Positions 25,293 to 32,571 of a stretch of 64,000 nt of DNA are shown piece after piece. The stretch comes from Falsiroseomonas algicola. Lineage in GTDB: Bacteria; Pseudomonadota; Alphaproteobacteria; Acetobacterales; Acetobacteraceae. Each line of letters opens with the position of its first letter. The first letter of the stretch is position 1. Position numbers and translations under genes: made by a program. A model generated the notes under the pieces. The model ran no database searches, had not been told where the DNA came from, and saw only the letters and a list, made by a program, of their open reading frames with translations. The stretch covers positions 124,001-188,000 of the forward strand of contig NZ_JAAIKB010000006.1 of NCBI RefSeq assembly GCF_011040385.1. Reading direction: 5' to 3'.

Positions 25293-25945
25293 ACGGCTAC
25301 CAGAACCCGGACAGCGCCCGGAAGCGCCTCGGGCTCGATCCCTTCATCGATCCGACGGCCAAGGTGCGCGACAGCACCCTCGGCATCTACACGGAAGTCG
25401 GCGCCCGCAGCACGGTGGCGGAGACGGCGTTCGGGGACTACTCCTATGTGGTCCACGACAGCCAGATCATCTACGCGACGATCGGCCGCTTCTGCTCCAT
25501 CGCCAGCCATGTGCGCGTGAACCCCGGCAACCATCCGCTGGATCGCGTGGCGCTGAGCCATGTGACATATCGCGCCAGCGCCTATGGCCTGGGGGAGGAC
25601 GAGGTCGGCTTCTTCGACTGGCGGCGGGAGAAGCGCGTGACGCTCGGCCATGATGTCTGGCTCGGCCATGGCGTCATCGTGCTGCCGGGGGTGAGCATCG
25701 GCACGGGTGCGGCGATCGGCGCAGGCACGGTGGTGACGAAGGACGTGCCCCCCTTCGCCATCGTCGTCGGCAATCCCGGCCGCATCCTGCGCTTCCGCTT
25801 CCCGGAGGCGGTGCGGGAGAGCCTGCAGCGCATCGCCTGGTGGGACTGGAGCCGCGAGCAACTGGCGGCCGGCATTCCGCAGATGCGGTCGCTCTCGGCG
25901 GAGGAGTTCTGCCGCCTCCACGATCCCGCCTGGGCGGGCAGCTGA
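25262..25945 (+). CDS. Phosphonate-metabolism hexapeptide-repeat acyltransferase
   Basis: 227 residues from ATG 25262, inside the end of phnE. A left-handed beta-helix is built from hexapeptide units (ARSTVAETAFGDYSYVVHD, then TIGRFCSIASHVRVNPGNHPLD, VTLGHDVWLGHGVIVLPGVSIGTGAAIGAGTVVTKDVPPF). The AIVVGNPGRILRFRF segment closes the fold, as in CatB/xenobiotic acetyltransferases. The subfamily found in phn operons is the best match, because it follows phnDEE directly. It probably acetylates an aminophosphonate or related compound; no phn lyase genes are present to confirm this. Cytoplasmic. Confidence 0.85.
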   Translation: MAEAETDPRVNGYQNPDSARKRLGLDPFIDPTAKVRDSTLGIYTEVGARSTVAETAFGDYSYVVHDSQIIYATIGRFCSIASHVRVNPGNHPLDRVALSHVTYRASAYGLGEDEVGFFDWRREKRVTLGHDVWLGHGVIVLPGVSIGTGAAIGAGTVVTKDVPPFAIVVGNPGRILRFRFPEAVRESLQRIAWWDWSREQLAAGIPQMRSLSAEEFCRLHDPAWAGS

Positions 25946-25954
25946 TCGGGGGCG

Positions 25955-26689
25955 CTACTCCGCCGCGGCGCGCGTGGGCTCCGGCCTCTCGCCGCCGATC
26001 CGGCGGGTCAGCGCGGCGGCCGCATCCGTCAGGATCGGCCGCGCGGCCGCGACCGCTTCCGGCGTCCAGCGGATGACGGGGGCGGACAGCGCCAGCGCGC
26101 CGGCCAGCGCATCGCCCGGCCCGAAGACGGGTGCCGCCATGGCGCCGGTATGCGGGTCCGTGGCGCCCATGGTGATGAGCGGCAGGTCGAGTGCCGCCGC
26201 ATAATCCGGCAACGGGCGCGGCGTGAAGGCCCGCAGCACCTGCGCGATGCCGGAACTGTCCAGCGGCAGCGCATCGCCGACGCGCACATGCAGGCGCAGC
26301 AGATGCGGGCTGTCCACGCGGAACAGGCAGAGCCGCTGTTCGCCGCGCCGGACATAGAAGGCCGCGGTCTCCCCGGTGCGCGCGACCAGCTCCTCCAGCA
26401 CGGGCATCACATGGGCCTCCAGCCGGAAGGACTGGGTGTAGATCGTGCCCAGCCGCAGCACCTCCGCATCCAGGCGGTAGGAGCCGCCTTCATCGCGCGC
26501 GAGGTAGCCATACTCCTCCAGCGAGATGGCGAGGCGCATGATGGTGCTCTTCACCAGCCCCGTCCGCTCCGCCAGCTCCGCCAGCGACAGGCTGCGATCG
26601 CCCTTGCGGAAGGCGGAGAGCAGCGTGAGGGCACGGTCGGCCGAGGCCACGCCCTCCAGCGCCGGTCGCCGCTTCGCCTTCTCCGCCAT
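25955..26689 (-). CDS. IclR-family transcriptional regulator
   Basis: 244 residues from ATG 26689; the frame is open upstream into the SMP-30 gene but the IclR N-terminus begins here. Residues about 10-70 form the winged HTH (VASADRALTLLSAFRKGDRSLSLAELAERTGLVKSTIMRLAISLEEYGYL). The effector-binding GAF-like domain follows (RLEAHVMPVLEELVARTGETAAFYVRRGEQRLCLFRVDS). It lies downstream of SMP-30 and a Bug receptor on the same strand, so the regulator may be co-transcribed with its targets. Two GAAAC-N3-GTTTC sites at 28666 and 29728 resemble the KdgR-type IclR operator and are its likely targets. Confidence 0.92.
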   Translation of the reverse strand: MAEKAKRRPALEGVASADRALTLLSAFRKGDRSLSLAELAERTGLVKSTIMRLAISLEEYGYLARDEGGSYRLDAEVLRLGTIYTQSFRLEAHVMPVLEELVARTGETAAFYVRRGEQRLCLFRVDSPHLLRLHVRVGDALPLDSSGIAQVLRAFTPRPLPDYAAALDLPLITMGATDPHTGAMAAPVFGPGDALAGALALSAPVIRWTPEAVAAARPILTDAAAALTRRIGGERPEPTRAAAE

Positions 26690-26717
26690 ACCCGCCTCCG
26701 GCTGCCTGGTCCCCTCT

Positions 26718-27614
26718 CTAGCCCAGATCGAGCCGGGCGCGCAGCACGCAGCCTGTCTCGCTCTCCGTGATGAAGAGGTCGCGGCCATCGGCGCCGCCGA
26801 GGCAGAGATTGGTGGTGGAGGCGCCGGCGCAGGAGGTGAGGGCCAGAGTCGGCTCCGCCCGCGCATTGAAGCGCCAGACCGTGCCGATGCCGGTATGCGC
26901 CACCAGCAGCTGCCCATCCGGCGCGAAGGCCAGGCCATCCGGCCCGCCGGGGCCGCCATGCAGGTGGATGAAGATGCCGGCCTTGGTCACCGCGCCATCG
27001 CCATGGAGCGGCAGGCGCCAGATCTGGTTGGCGCGCGTCACCGCCACCAGGCAATGCGAGAGGTCGGGCGCGACGACGATGCCGTTCGGGCTCGGTACCG
27101 TCCCGATCAGCCGGTCGAGCCGCCCATCGGGCCAGAGGCGATAGACGCGGCCGGTCGGGTCATGCAGGCCGGTCTGGCCCTGGTCGGTGAAGAAGATGCT
27201 GCCATCGGCCGCCAGGCAGAGGTCGTTGAGCCCCTTGAAGCCTTCGCTCCGCGCATCCTCCAGCAGCGGCGTGACGGCGCCGCTGCCGGGGTCCACCCGC
27301 ACCAGGCCGCGCTTGTAGTCCGTGACCAGCAGCGTGCCGTCGGGGGCCACCTTCAGCCCGTTCGGCCAGCCATCATACTCGGCGACCAGCGTCCATTCGC
27401 CATCGGGGGCGATGCGGAAGATGCGGCCGAAGGGGATGTCGGTGACGTAGAGCCGGCCCGCCGCATCGAAGCAGGGGCCTTCGAGGAAGCTGTCGATCTC
27501 CCGCCCGCCGCGGTTCCAGCGCGCCCAGGCGGTCGGGCGCGGCTGGCGGTAGCGGTCGGGCAGGCGGGAGAAGACCTCCGTGCCGAGGCGCGGCGGCGGC
27601 GCGAAATAGCCCAT
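26718..27614 (-). CDS. SMP-30/gluconolactonase/LRE-family lactonase
   Basis: 298 residues from ATG 27614. A six-bladed propeller signature is visible: EGPCFDAAGRLYVTDIPFGRIFRI (metal-binding Glu in EGP), YDGWPNGLKVAPDGTLLVTD, GLNDLCLAADGSIFFTDQG, PNGIVVAPD and GGPDGLAFAPDGQLLVAH. These enzymes hydrolyse sugar-acid lactones with a divalent metal. No signal peptide, so cytoplasmic. It lies 4 bp after a Bug receptor gene and 28 bp before iclR, fitting uptake and ring opening of a lactone or sugar acid. Substrate unknown. Confidence 0.88.
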   Translation of the reverse strand: MGYFAPPPRLGTEVFSRLPDRYRQPRPTAWARWNRGGREIDSFLEGPCFDAAGRLYVTDIPFGRIFRIAPDGEWTLVAEYDGWPNGLKVAPDGTLLVTDYKRGLVRVDPGSGAVTPLLEDARSEGFKGLNDLCLAADGSIFFTDQGQTGLHDPTGRVYRLWPDGRLDRLIGTVPSPNGIVVAPDLSHCLVAVTRANQIWRLPLHGDGAVTKAGIFIHLHGGPGGPDGLAFAPDGQLLVAHTGIGTVWRFNARAEPTLALTSCAGASTTNLCLGGADGRDLFITESETGCVLRARLDLG

Positions 27615-27618
27615 GGCG

Positions 27619-28614
27619 CTACTGCCGCTCGATGCCGCTGGTCTCCGCCACGCGGCGCCAGCGCTGCGTCTCCTCCGCCAGCAGGGCGGCGAAGGCGGCG
27701 GGCGGCATGCCGCCGGGCTCGGAGGCGATGGAGGCGAGGAAGTCGCGCATGTCATCGGCCTGAAGGGCCTTCGCGACATCCGCCTGCAGCCGGGCCACGA
27801 TGGCATCCGGCGTGCCGGCCGGCGCGGCCAGGCCGGACCAGTTCACCACCCCCTCCCCGTTCGGGCCGAGATTCGGCAGCCCGGCCTCCGGGAAGGTCGG
27901 CACATCGGGGAAGGCCGGGCTGCGGCGCGCGCCGGACAGCGCCAGCACGCGCAGCGCGCCGCCCTGGACATGGCCGAGCGCGGAGCCGAGCGAGACCATG
28001 ACGACATCGACCTGCTTCGCGATCACCGCCGTCACCGCATCGCCGGCGCCGCGGAAGGGTACGTGCAGCATGCGGATGCCGGCGGCCTGGGCGAAGGCGG
28101 CGGTGGCGAAGTGGGGTGCGCTGCCGATGCCGCCGGTGCCGTAGGTGATCCGCTCCGGCTCCTGCTTCGCCGCCGCGACCAGCGCGCGGAGGTCGCGCCA
28201 GGGCGCGTCCCGGTGCACCGCGATCATGACGGGGGAGAAGGCGCTGACCGTCACGGGGCGGAAGGCGGTGGCGTGGTCGAAGGGCAGGCGCTGGAACAGG
28301 TAGGGCAGCATCGCATAGGTGTTGTCCATCGCGAGCAGGGTGTGGCCATCCGGTGCCGCGCGGGCGACATCCGCCGCGCCGATCGTGCCCGTGGCGCCCG
28401 ACTTGTTCTCCACCACTACCGGCCGGCCGAAGCTTTCGGAGAGCTTGGGCGCGAGCCGTCGCGCGATCGTGTCCACCGCCCCGCCCGGCGCCCAGGCCAC
28501 CACGACGCGGATGGGGCGGGACGGCCAGGCCTCGGCCTGGGCGAAGGCGGCGCGCGGCAGGCCGAGTGGCGCCGCGGCGAGGGCGGCATGCAGGATCCGG
28601 CGGCGGGAGAGCAT
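27619..28614 (-). CDS. Bug-family tripartite tricarboxylate receptor
   Basis: 331 residues from ATG 28614; upstream in-frame codons lie in the regulatory region. Signal peptide MLSRRRILHAALAAAPLGLPRAAFAQ, then WPSRPIRVVVAWAPGGAVDTIARRLAPKL, VVENKSGATGTIG and RAAPDGHTLLAMD. Periplasmic receptor. It is the first gene of the minus-strand SMP-30/iclR unit and is divergent from another Bug receptor, with the IclR-type operator at 28666-28678 between them. No permease genes adjoin it. Confidence 0.92.
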   Translation of the reverse strand: MLSRRRILHAALAAAPLGLPRAAFAQAEAWPSRPIRVVVAWAPGGAVDTIARRLAPKLSESFGRPVVVENKSGATGTIGAADVARAAPDGHTLLAMDNTYAMLPYLFQRLPFDHATAFRPVTVSAFSPVMIAVHRDAPWRDLRALVAAAKQEPERITYGTGGIGSAPHFATAAFAQAAGIRMLHVPFRGAGDAVTAVIAKQVDVVMVSLGSALGHVQGGALRVLALSGARRSPAFPDVPTFPEAGLPNLGPNGEGVVNWSGLAAPAGTPDAIVARLQADVAKALQADDMRDFLASIASEPGGMPPAAFAALLAEETQRWRRVAETSGIERQ

Positions 28615-28665
28615 GGAGGCGATTCCTTCCCTGGCTGCGCCCCGATCGATCAGGGCTTGCATTTT

Positions 28666-28678
28666 GAAACGGCGTTTC
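28666..28678. promoter_or_regulatory. IclR/KdgR-type operator GAAAC-GGC-GTTTC
   Basis: A perfect 5-bp inverted repeat with a 3-bp centre (6-bp arms if GAAACG/CGTTTC is counted), in an AT-rich patch between two divergent Bug receptor genes. It resembles the KdgR consensus TGAAAC-N3-GTTTCA. A second copy is at 29728-29740, and an iclR gene is in the same locus. Confidence 0.65.
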
Positions 28679-28757
28679 GCTATGAGCCTCACCCAAGACG
28701 CCTCTGTCAAGAACAAGGCGCCCTCACAGGGGCGCGGGTGGGAAGGAGACCTCCGGC

Positions 28758-29729
28758 ATGCCGCCAATCCGCTTCGGTCGTCGCGCGCTGCTGGGCGCGG
28801 GCCTCGCCCTCTCGACCCCGGCGCTCGCCCAGCGCGGCTGGCCCGCCGGGCGGCCGATCGAGATCATCGTCCCCTTCGCGCCCGGCGGCGGCATGGACGC
28901 CATGGCGCGCACCGTCGCGCCCTTCCTGGCGGCGAAGCTGCCGGGGGCGCGGGTGCTGGTCTCCAACCGCGCCGGCGCCGGCGGCCAGGTGGGGACGGAA
29001 GCGGTGGCCAATGCCGCGCCGGATGGCTTCGTGCTCGGCGCCTGCGCCACCCCCACCGTCCTCAGCCAGCCCATCGAACGCCCCGTCCGCTGGCGCCCGG
29101 CGGAGCTGACCTACCTGGCGCAGGTGGTCGAGGATCCCTGCGGCCTCTTCGTCCGCGCCGACAGCGCGCTGCGCGGCCTGCCGGATCTGCTGGCGGCGGC
29201 GCGCGCCCGGCCGGGCGATGTCGCCTATGGCACGGCCGGCATCGGCGGCGACGACCACATCGCCACCCTGCTGCTGGAGGAAGCGGCCGGGGTGCGGCTG
29301 AACCACATCCCGTTCAACGGCACCTCGCAGCTCCTGGTGCCCCTGCTCGGCGGGCAGTTGGAGGTCGGCGCCTTCAACATCAGCGAGGCCCTGCCCCTGC
29401 TGCGGGACCGCGCCATCCGCGGGCTCGCTTTGGCCGCGGAGCGCCGCGACGAGGCGGCGCCGGACATCGCGACCTATCGCGAGGGGGGCGTCGATGTCGT
29501 CTTCTCCGCGGGCCGCGGGATCTTCGGCCCGCCGGGCCTGCCCGATGCCGTCCGCACGGCGCTGGAGGAGGCCTTCGCGGCGACCTTCGCCGATCCCGCC
29601 TGGCCGGAGGCCGCCGCCCGCGCCGGCCTGCCGCTGAAGACGCTGGTCGGCTCCGCCTATCGGGAGGCCGCGCTGGGCGGCGAGGCGGCGCTGCGGGCCC
29701 TCTGGGGCCGCCGCCCCTGGAAAGAATGA
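28758..29729 (+). CDS. Bug-family tripartite tricarboxylate receptor
   Basis: 323 residues, start supported by AAGGAG 9 nt upstream. Signal peptide (FGRRALLGAGLALSTPALAQ), then RPIEIIVPFAPGGGMDAMARTVAPFL, VLVSNRAGAGGQVG and NAAPDGFVLGA. Periplasmic. It is the first gene of the plus-strand half of the IclR locus. Its closest relative in the window is the receptor at 30811-31782, which shares the ARPGDVAYGTAGIGGDDH-type block, suggesting an older duplication around the intervening dehydrogenase. Confidence 0.92.
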   Translation: MPPIRFGRRALLGAGLALSTPALAQRGWPAGRPIEIIVPFAPGGGMDAMARTVAPFLAAKLPGARVLVSNRAGAGGQVGTEAVANAAPDGFVLGACATPTVLSQPIERPVRWRPAELTYLAQVVEDPCGLFVRADSALRGLPDLLAAARARPGDVAYGTAGIGGDDHIATLLLEEAAGVRLNHIPFNGTSQLLVPLLGGQLEVGAFNISEALPLLRDRAIRGLALAAERRDEAAPDIATYREGGVDVVFSAGRGIFGPPGLPDAVRTALEEAFAATFADPAWPEAAARAGLPLKTLVGSAYREAALGGEAALRALWGRRPWKE

Positions 29730-29740
29730 AACACGGTTTC
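29728..29740. promoter_or_regulatory. IclR/KdgR-type operator GAAAC-ACG-GTTTC
   Basis: A second perfect copy of the GAAAC-N3-GTTTC element, overlapping the stop codon of the Bug receptor gene and lying 36 bp before the dehydrogenase start. It implies a separate regulated promoter for the dehydrogenase-Bug pair. Confidence 0.6.
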
Positions 29741-29776
29741 GCCTTCTGACCGTTCTCCGGATCAAGGATTCTCCCC

Positions 29777-30775
29777 ATGCCCGCCGCCAAGCCCGTCGTC
29801 CTCGTCACCGCCGCGGCGCTCGCGCCGGAGGCCGTCGCCATCCTGGAGGAAGCCGGCTACGCCGTGCCCTGCACCTCCGCCTATCCGTCGGAGGGTGAAC
29901 TCCTGGCCGCCATCGCCCAGCACCGGCCCGTCGCGCTGCTGCACCGCCAGGGCCTGATCAACGGCACGGTGATGGATGCGGCCGCGCCCGCGCTGCGCGT
30001 CATCGCCCGCCACGGCGCCGGGGTGGACGGCATCGACCTGGCGGCGGCGGAGGCGCGCGGCCTGACCGTGACGCGCGCGGCCGGCGCCAATTCGCGATCG
30101 GTCGCGGAACACGCCATGGCGCTGATGCTGGCCGCGCTGAAGGACCTGCCCGCCGTCACCCAGGGCATGCGCGACGGCAGGTGGGAGAAGACGTCGCGGA
30201 TGACGCGCGACATCGATGGCGTGGCACTCGGCATCGTGGGCTATGGCGCCATCGGCTCCAAGGTCGCGCGCCTGGCCGAGGCCTTCGGCATGCGCGTCGC
30301 GGCCTATGACCCGCTGCTGCCGCCGGGCCCGCTGCCTGGCCCCGGGGAGCGCATCACGGACCTCCACGCCCTGCTGGCGCGGTCGGAGGTGCTGTCGCTG
30401 CACTGCCCGCTGGATGCGACGACGCGCGGCATGATCGGGCAGGCGGAACTCGCGGCGCTGCCGCGCGGCGCCATCCTGGTGCACACCGCGCGCGGCGGCA
30501 TCGTCGATGAAGCCGCGCTGCTCGCCGCGCTCGATTCCGGCCACCTCGCCTGGGCGGGCGTCGACGTCTTCGCGAAGGAACCGCTGGCGGAGGACAGCGC
30601 GCTGCGCAGCCATCCGCGCGTCATTCCGACGCCGCATCTCGCCGCCAATACCCCGCGCGGCGCCGTCGGCATGTCCACCGGCGCGGCGGAGAGCATCGTC
30701 GCCGTCCTGGCAGGCCGCCTGCCGGCACTGCCGGGCGCCATCGTCATTGCGGGCGGGCTGCGCGCGGCGGCCTGA
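29777..30775 (+). CDS. D-2-hydroxyacid dehydrogenase (SerA/hydroxypyruvate reductase-like)
   Basis: 332 residues. NAD-binding GIVGYGAIGSKVARLAEAFGM; catalytic Arg in LVHTARGGIVDEAALL, Glu in FAKEPLAED and His in IPTPHLAANTPRG. No ACT domain, so it is not a full SerA. It should oxidise or reduce a D-2-hydroxyacid in the cytoplasm. It is flanked by two Bug receptors, preceded by an IclR-type operator, and shares the locus with a sugar-acid lactonase. Catabolism of an imported hydroxyacid is therefore likely. Confidence 0.9.
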   Translation: MPAAKPVVLVTAAALAPEAVAILEEAGYAVPCTSAYPSEGELLAAIAQHRPVALLHRQGLINGTVMDAAAPALRVIARHGAGVDGIDLAAAEARGLTVTRAAGANSRSVAEHAMALMLAALKDLPAVTQGMRDGRWEKTSRMTRDIDGVALGIVGYGAIGSKVARLAEAFGMRVAAYDPLLPPGPLPGPGERITDLHALLARSEVLSLHCPLDATTRGMIGQAELAALPRGAILVHTARGGIVDEAALLAALDSGHLAWAGVDVFAKEPLAEDSALRSHPRVIPTPHLAANTPRGAVGMSTGAAESIVAVLAGRLPALPGAIVIAGGLRAAA

Positions 30776-30810
30776 GGCGGCGCCGCCATCACCATCAACG
30801 GGAGGACACC

Positions 30811-31782
30811 ATGAGCGTCAACACCACACGCCGCACCCTGCTGGCGACCAGCCTCGCCGGCCTGGCGGCGCCTGCCCTCGCGCAGCCGGCCTGGCCCGCT
30901 GCACGCCCCATCGAGGTCATCGTCGGCTTCGCGCCGGGCGGCGGCACGGATGTGATGGTGCGCGCCATGGCGCAGTTCCTGGCGACGGAACTGCCCGGCG
31001 CGAACTTCGTCGTCTCCAACCGCCCCGGCGCGGGCGGGGAGACCGCCTATGTCGCGCTGCAGGGCGCGCGGCCGGATGGCTACACCCTCGGCACCATCAA
31101 CACGCCGGGCTACCTCTCGCTCGGCGTGCAGCGCCGCGTCCGCTACGACCGCGCGCAGATCCGGCTGATCGCGCGGCTGGTGGACGACCCCAGCGCCTTC
31201 GTCGTGCACCGCGATTCCCCCTATCGCACGCTGAAGGATCTGGTGGAGGCGGCGAAGCGTCGCCCCGGCACGATCAGCGTCGGCTCGTCGGGCATCGGCA
31301 CCGATGACCATCTGGGCCTGACGCTGTTCGAGGCCGCGTCAGGCACCGAGTTCATCCACGCCCCCTTCGCCGGCGCGGGCCCGGTGCGCAACGCCGTGCT
31401 CGGCCGCCAGATCGACGTGGCGGGCCTCAACCTCGGCGAGATCGGCATGCTGGGGCAGGAGAACCCGATGCTGCGCGCCATCGCCGGCATGGGCCAGCAG
31501 CGCTGGGAGCTGATGCCGGATGTGCCGACCTTCCGGGAGGAAGGCTTCGACGTGCTGATGAGCAGCGAGCGCGGCATCGGCGCCCCGCGCGGCATCCCGG
31601 ATGAGATCGCGAAGCGGCTGGAGGATGCGATCGCCAAGGTGATCACCACCCCCGAATGGGCGGAGAAGGTCCGCCAGCTGGAACTGGCGATGGCCTTCCT
31701 GCGCGGGGGCGAGTGGGAGGCGCAGATGCCGGCCCAGCTCGCCCGCTACCAGCGCATCTGGGAACGCACGCCCTGGCAGTAG
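30811..31782 (+). CDS. Bug-family tripartite tricarboxylate receptor
   Basis: 323 residues, GGGAGGA before the ATG. Signal peptide (RRTLLATSLAGLAAPALAQ), then RPIEVIVGFAPGGGTDVMVRAMAQFL, VVSNRPGAGGETA and ARPDGYTLG. Periplasmic. It lies 35 bp after the dehydrogenase gene and is the last gene of the plus-strand half of the IclR locus. The 81 bp after it, before the convergent HemS-like gene, hold GC-rich inverted repeats (CCTCATG ... CATGAGG) that may act as a two-way terminator. Confidence 0.92.
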   Translation: MSVNTTRRTLLATSLAGLAAPALAQPAWPAARPIEVIVGFAPGGGTDVMVRAMAQFLATELPGANFVVSNRPGAGGETAYVALQGARPDGYTLGTINTPGYLSLGVQRRVRYDRAQIRLIARLVDDPSAFVVHRDSPYRTLKDLVEAAKRRPGTISVGSSGIGTDDHLGLTLFEAASGTEFIHAPFAGAGPVRNAVLGRQIDVAGLNLGEIGMLGQENPMLRAIAGMGQQRWELMPDVPTFREEGFDVLMSSERGIGAPRGIPDEIAKRLEDAIAKVITTPEWAEKVRQLELAMAFLRGGEWEAQMPAQLARYQRIWERTPWQ

Positions 31783-31863
31783 CCGCGCCGCGCATCGCGG
31801 CGGCGCGGCCTCATGCCGCGCGGCCGCGCCGGCGCCATGAGGATTGGCTTGTCCCTGCCGCCT

Positions 31864-32571
31864 TCAGCAGGCCGGCGGCAGCACGGACAGGGTAAGCCCG
31901 GTTGGCAGGCCGTCCGTGTCCAGCACCTCCCGCCCCGCCCCGGCCGGGCGGAAGCCGCCGAGGCTGCCCATGCGCAGATGGAGGTGAAAGTCGGGGCCGA
32001 TGATGTTGGCGAAGCCCATGGCGGGCCGCACCGCCTCCACCCGGCCGCGCCAGGACTGGCGCGCGGCCCGGGTCACCATCGCGATCTCCACCTCTCCGCC
32101 GCTGTCACGCAGCGCCTCCAGCGCCAGGGTCGCGGCGTCCTCCGCCATGTCGTCGGGCGCGGGCGCCTGGGCGGCGTCCGGCACGGGCCTCGGCGGGGCG
32201 GGTTCGGCCACCCAATCGGCGAGGGCGGCGTCGAAGGCCTCGGCACCCTCCAGCGCGGTGGCGGAGAGCAGCACAGCGCCCTCGGCATCCTGGAATTCCA
32301 GCCGGGGCAGCACGCGGTCGCGCATCCGGCCGGTGCGATCGGCGACAACCCGCGCCACGGCGGATTCCAGCAGGGCGGCGTCATGCGCTTCCCCGCCCAG
32401 CGTCACCCAGCCATCGCGGAGGTCGACGCGCGCCACCGGGCCGAGCCGTTCATGCGTGATCGCGCCCCGTGCCAGGCCAACCAGCACGCGGCCGAACATC
32501 GGCAGCAGGCCGGCGGCCTGGGCCGGGCCGGCGGAGAGGTGGAAGCGGGGCGGAAGCGGGGTCTCGGTCAT
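31864..32571 (-). CDS. HemS/HmuS/ChuX-like heme-utilisation protein, short form
   Basis: 235 residues, no signal peptide. The C-terminal part resembles the second repeat of HemS/HmuS: WRGRVEAVRPAMGFANIIGPDFHLHLRMGSL corresponds to the family's G-x-V-x5-G-x-N-x3-PxFxLHLR block. The middle part (VARVDLRDGWVTLGGEAHD, then RLEFQDAEGAVLLSATALEG) resembles the preceding half. Full HemS has about 345 residues, so this is a shortened version with an Ala/Pro linker around residues 125-145. HemS proteins carry or degrade heme in the cytoplasm. It overlaps the ABC fusion gene by 4 bp, so the transporter may import heme. Recognised by eye; moderate confidence. Confidence 0.55.
   Translation of the reverse strand: MTETPLPPRFHLSAGPAQAAGLLPMFGRVLVGLARGAITHERLGPVARVDLRDGWVTLGGEAHDAALLESAVARVVADRTGRMRDRVLPRLEFQDAEGAVLLSATALEGAEAFDAALADWVAEPAPPRPVPDAAQAPAPDDMAEDAATLALEALRDSGGEVEIAMVTRAARQSWRGRVEAVRPAMGFANIIGPDFHLHLRMGSLGGFRPAGAGREVLDTDGLPTGLTLSVLPPAC

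Noticed and set aside
31783-31863. GC-rich hairpins between convergent genes
   Set aside because: Arms such as CCTCATG/CATGAGG are present but there is no T tract and the GC-rich sequence forms many alternative pairings; not called as a terminator.
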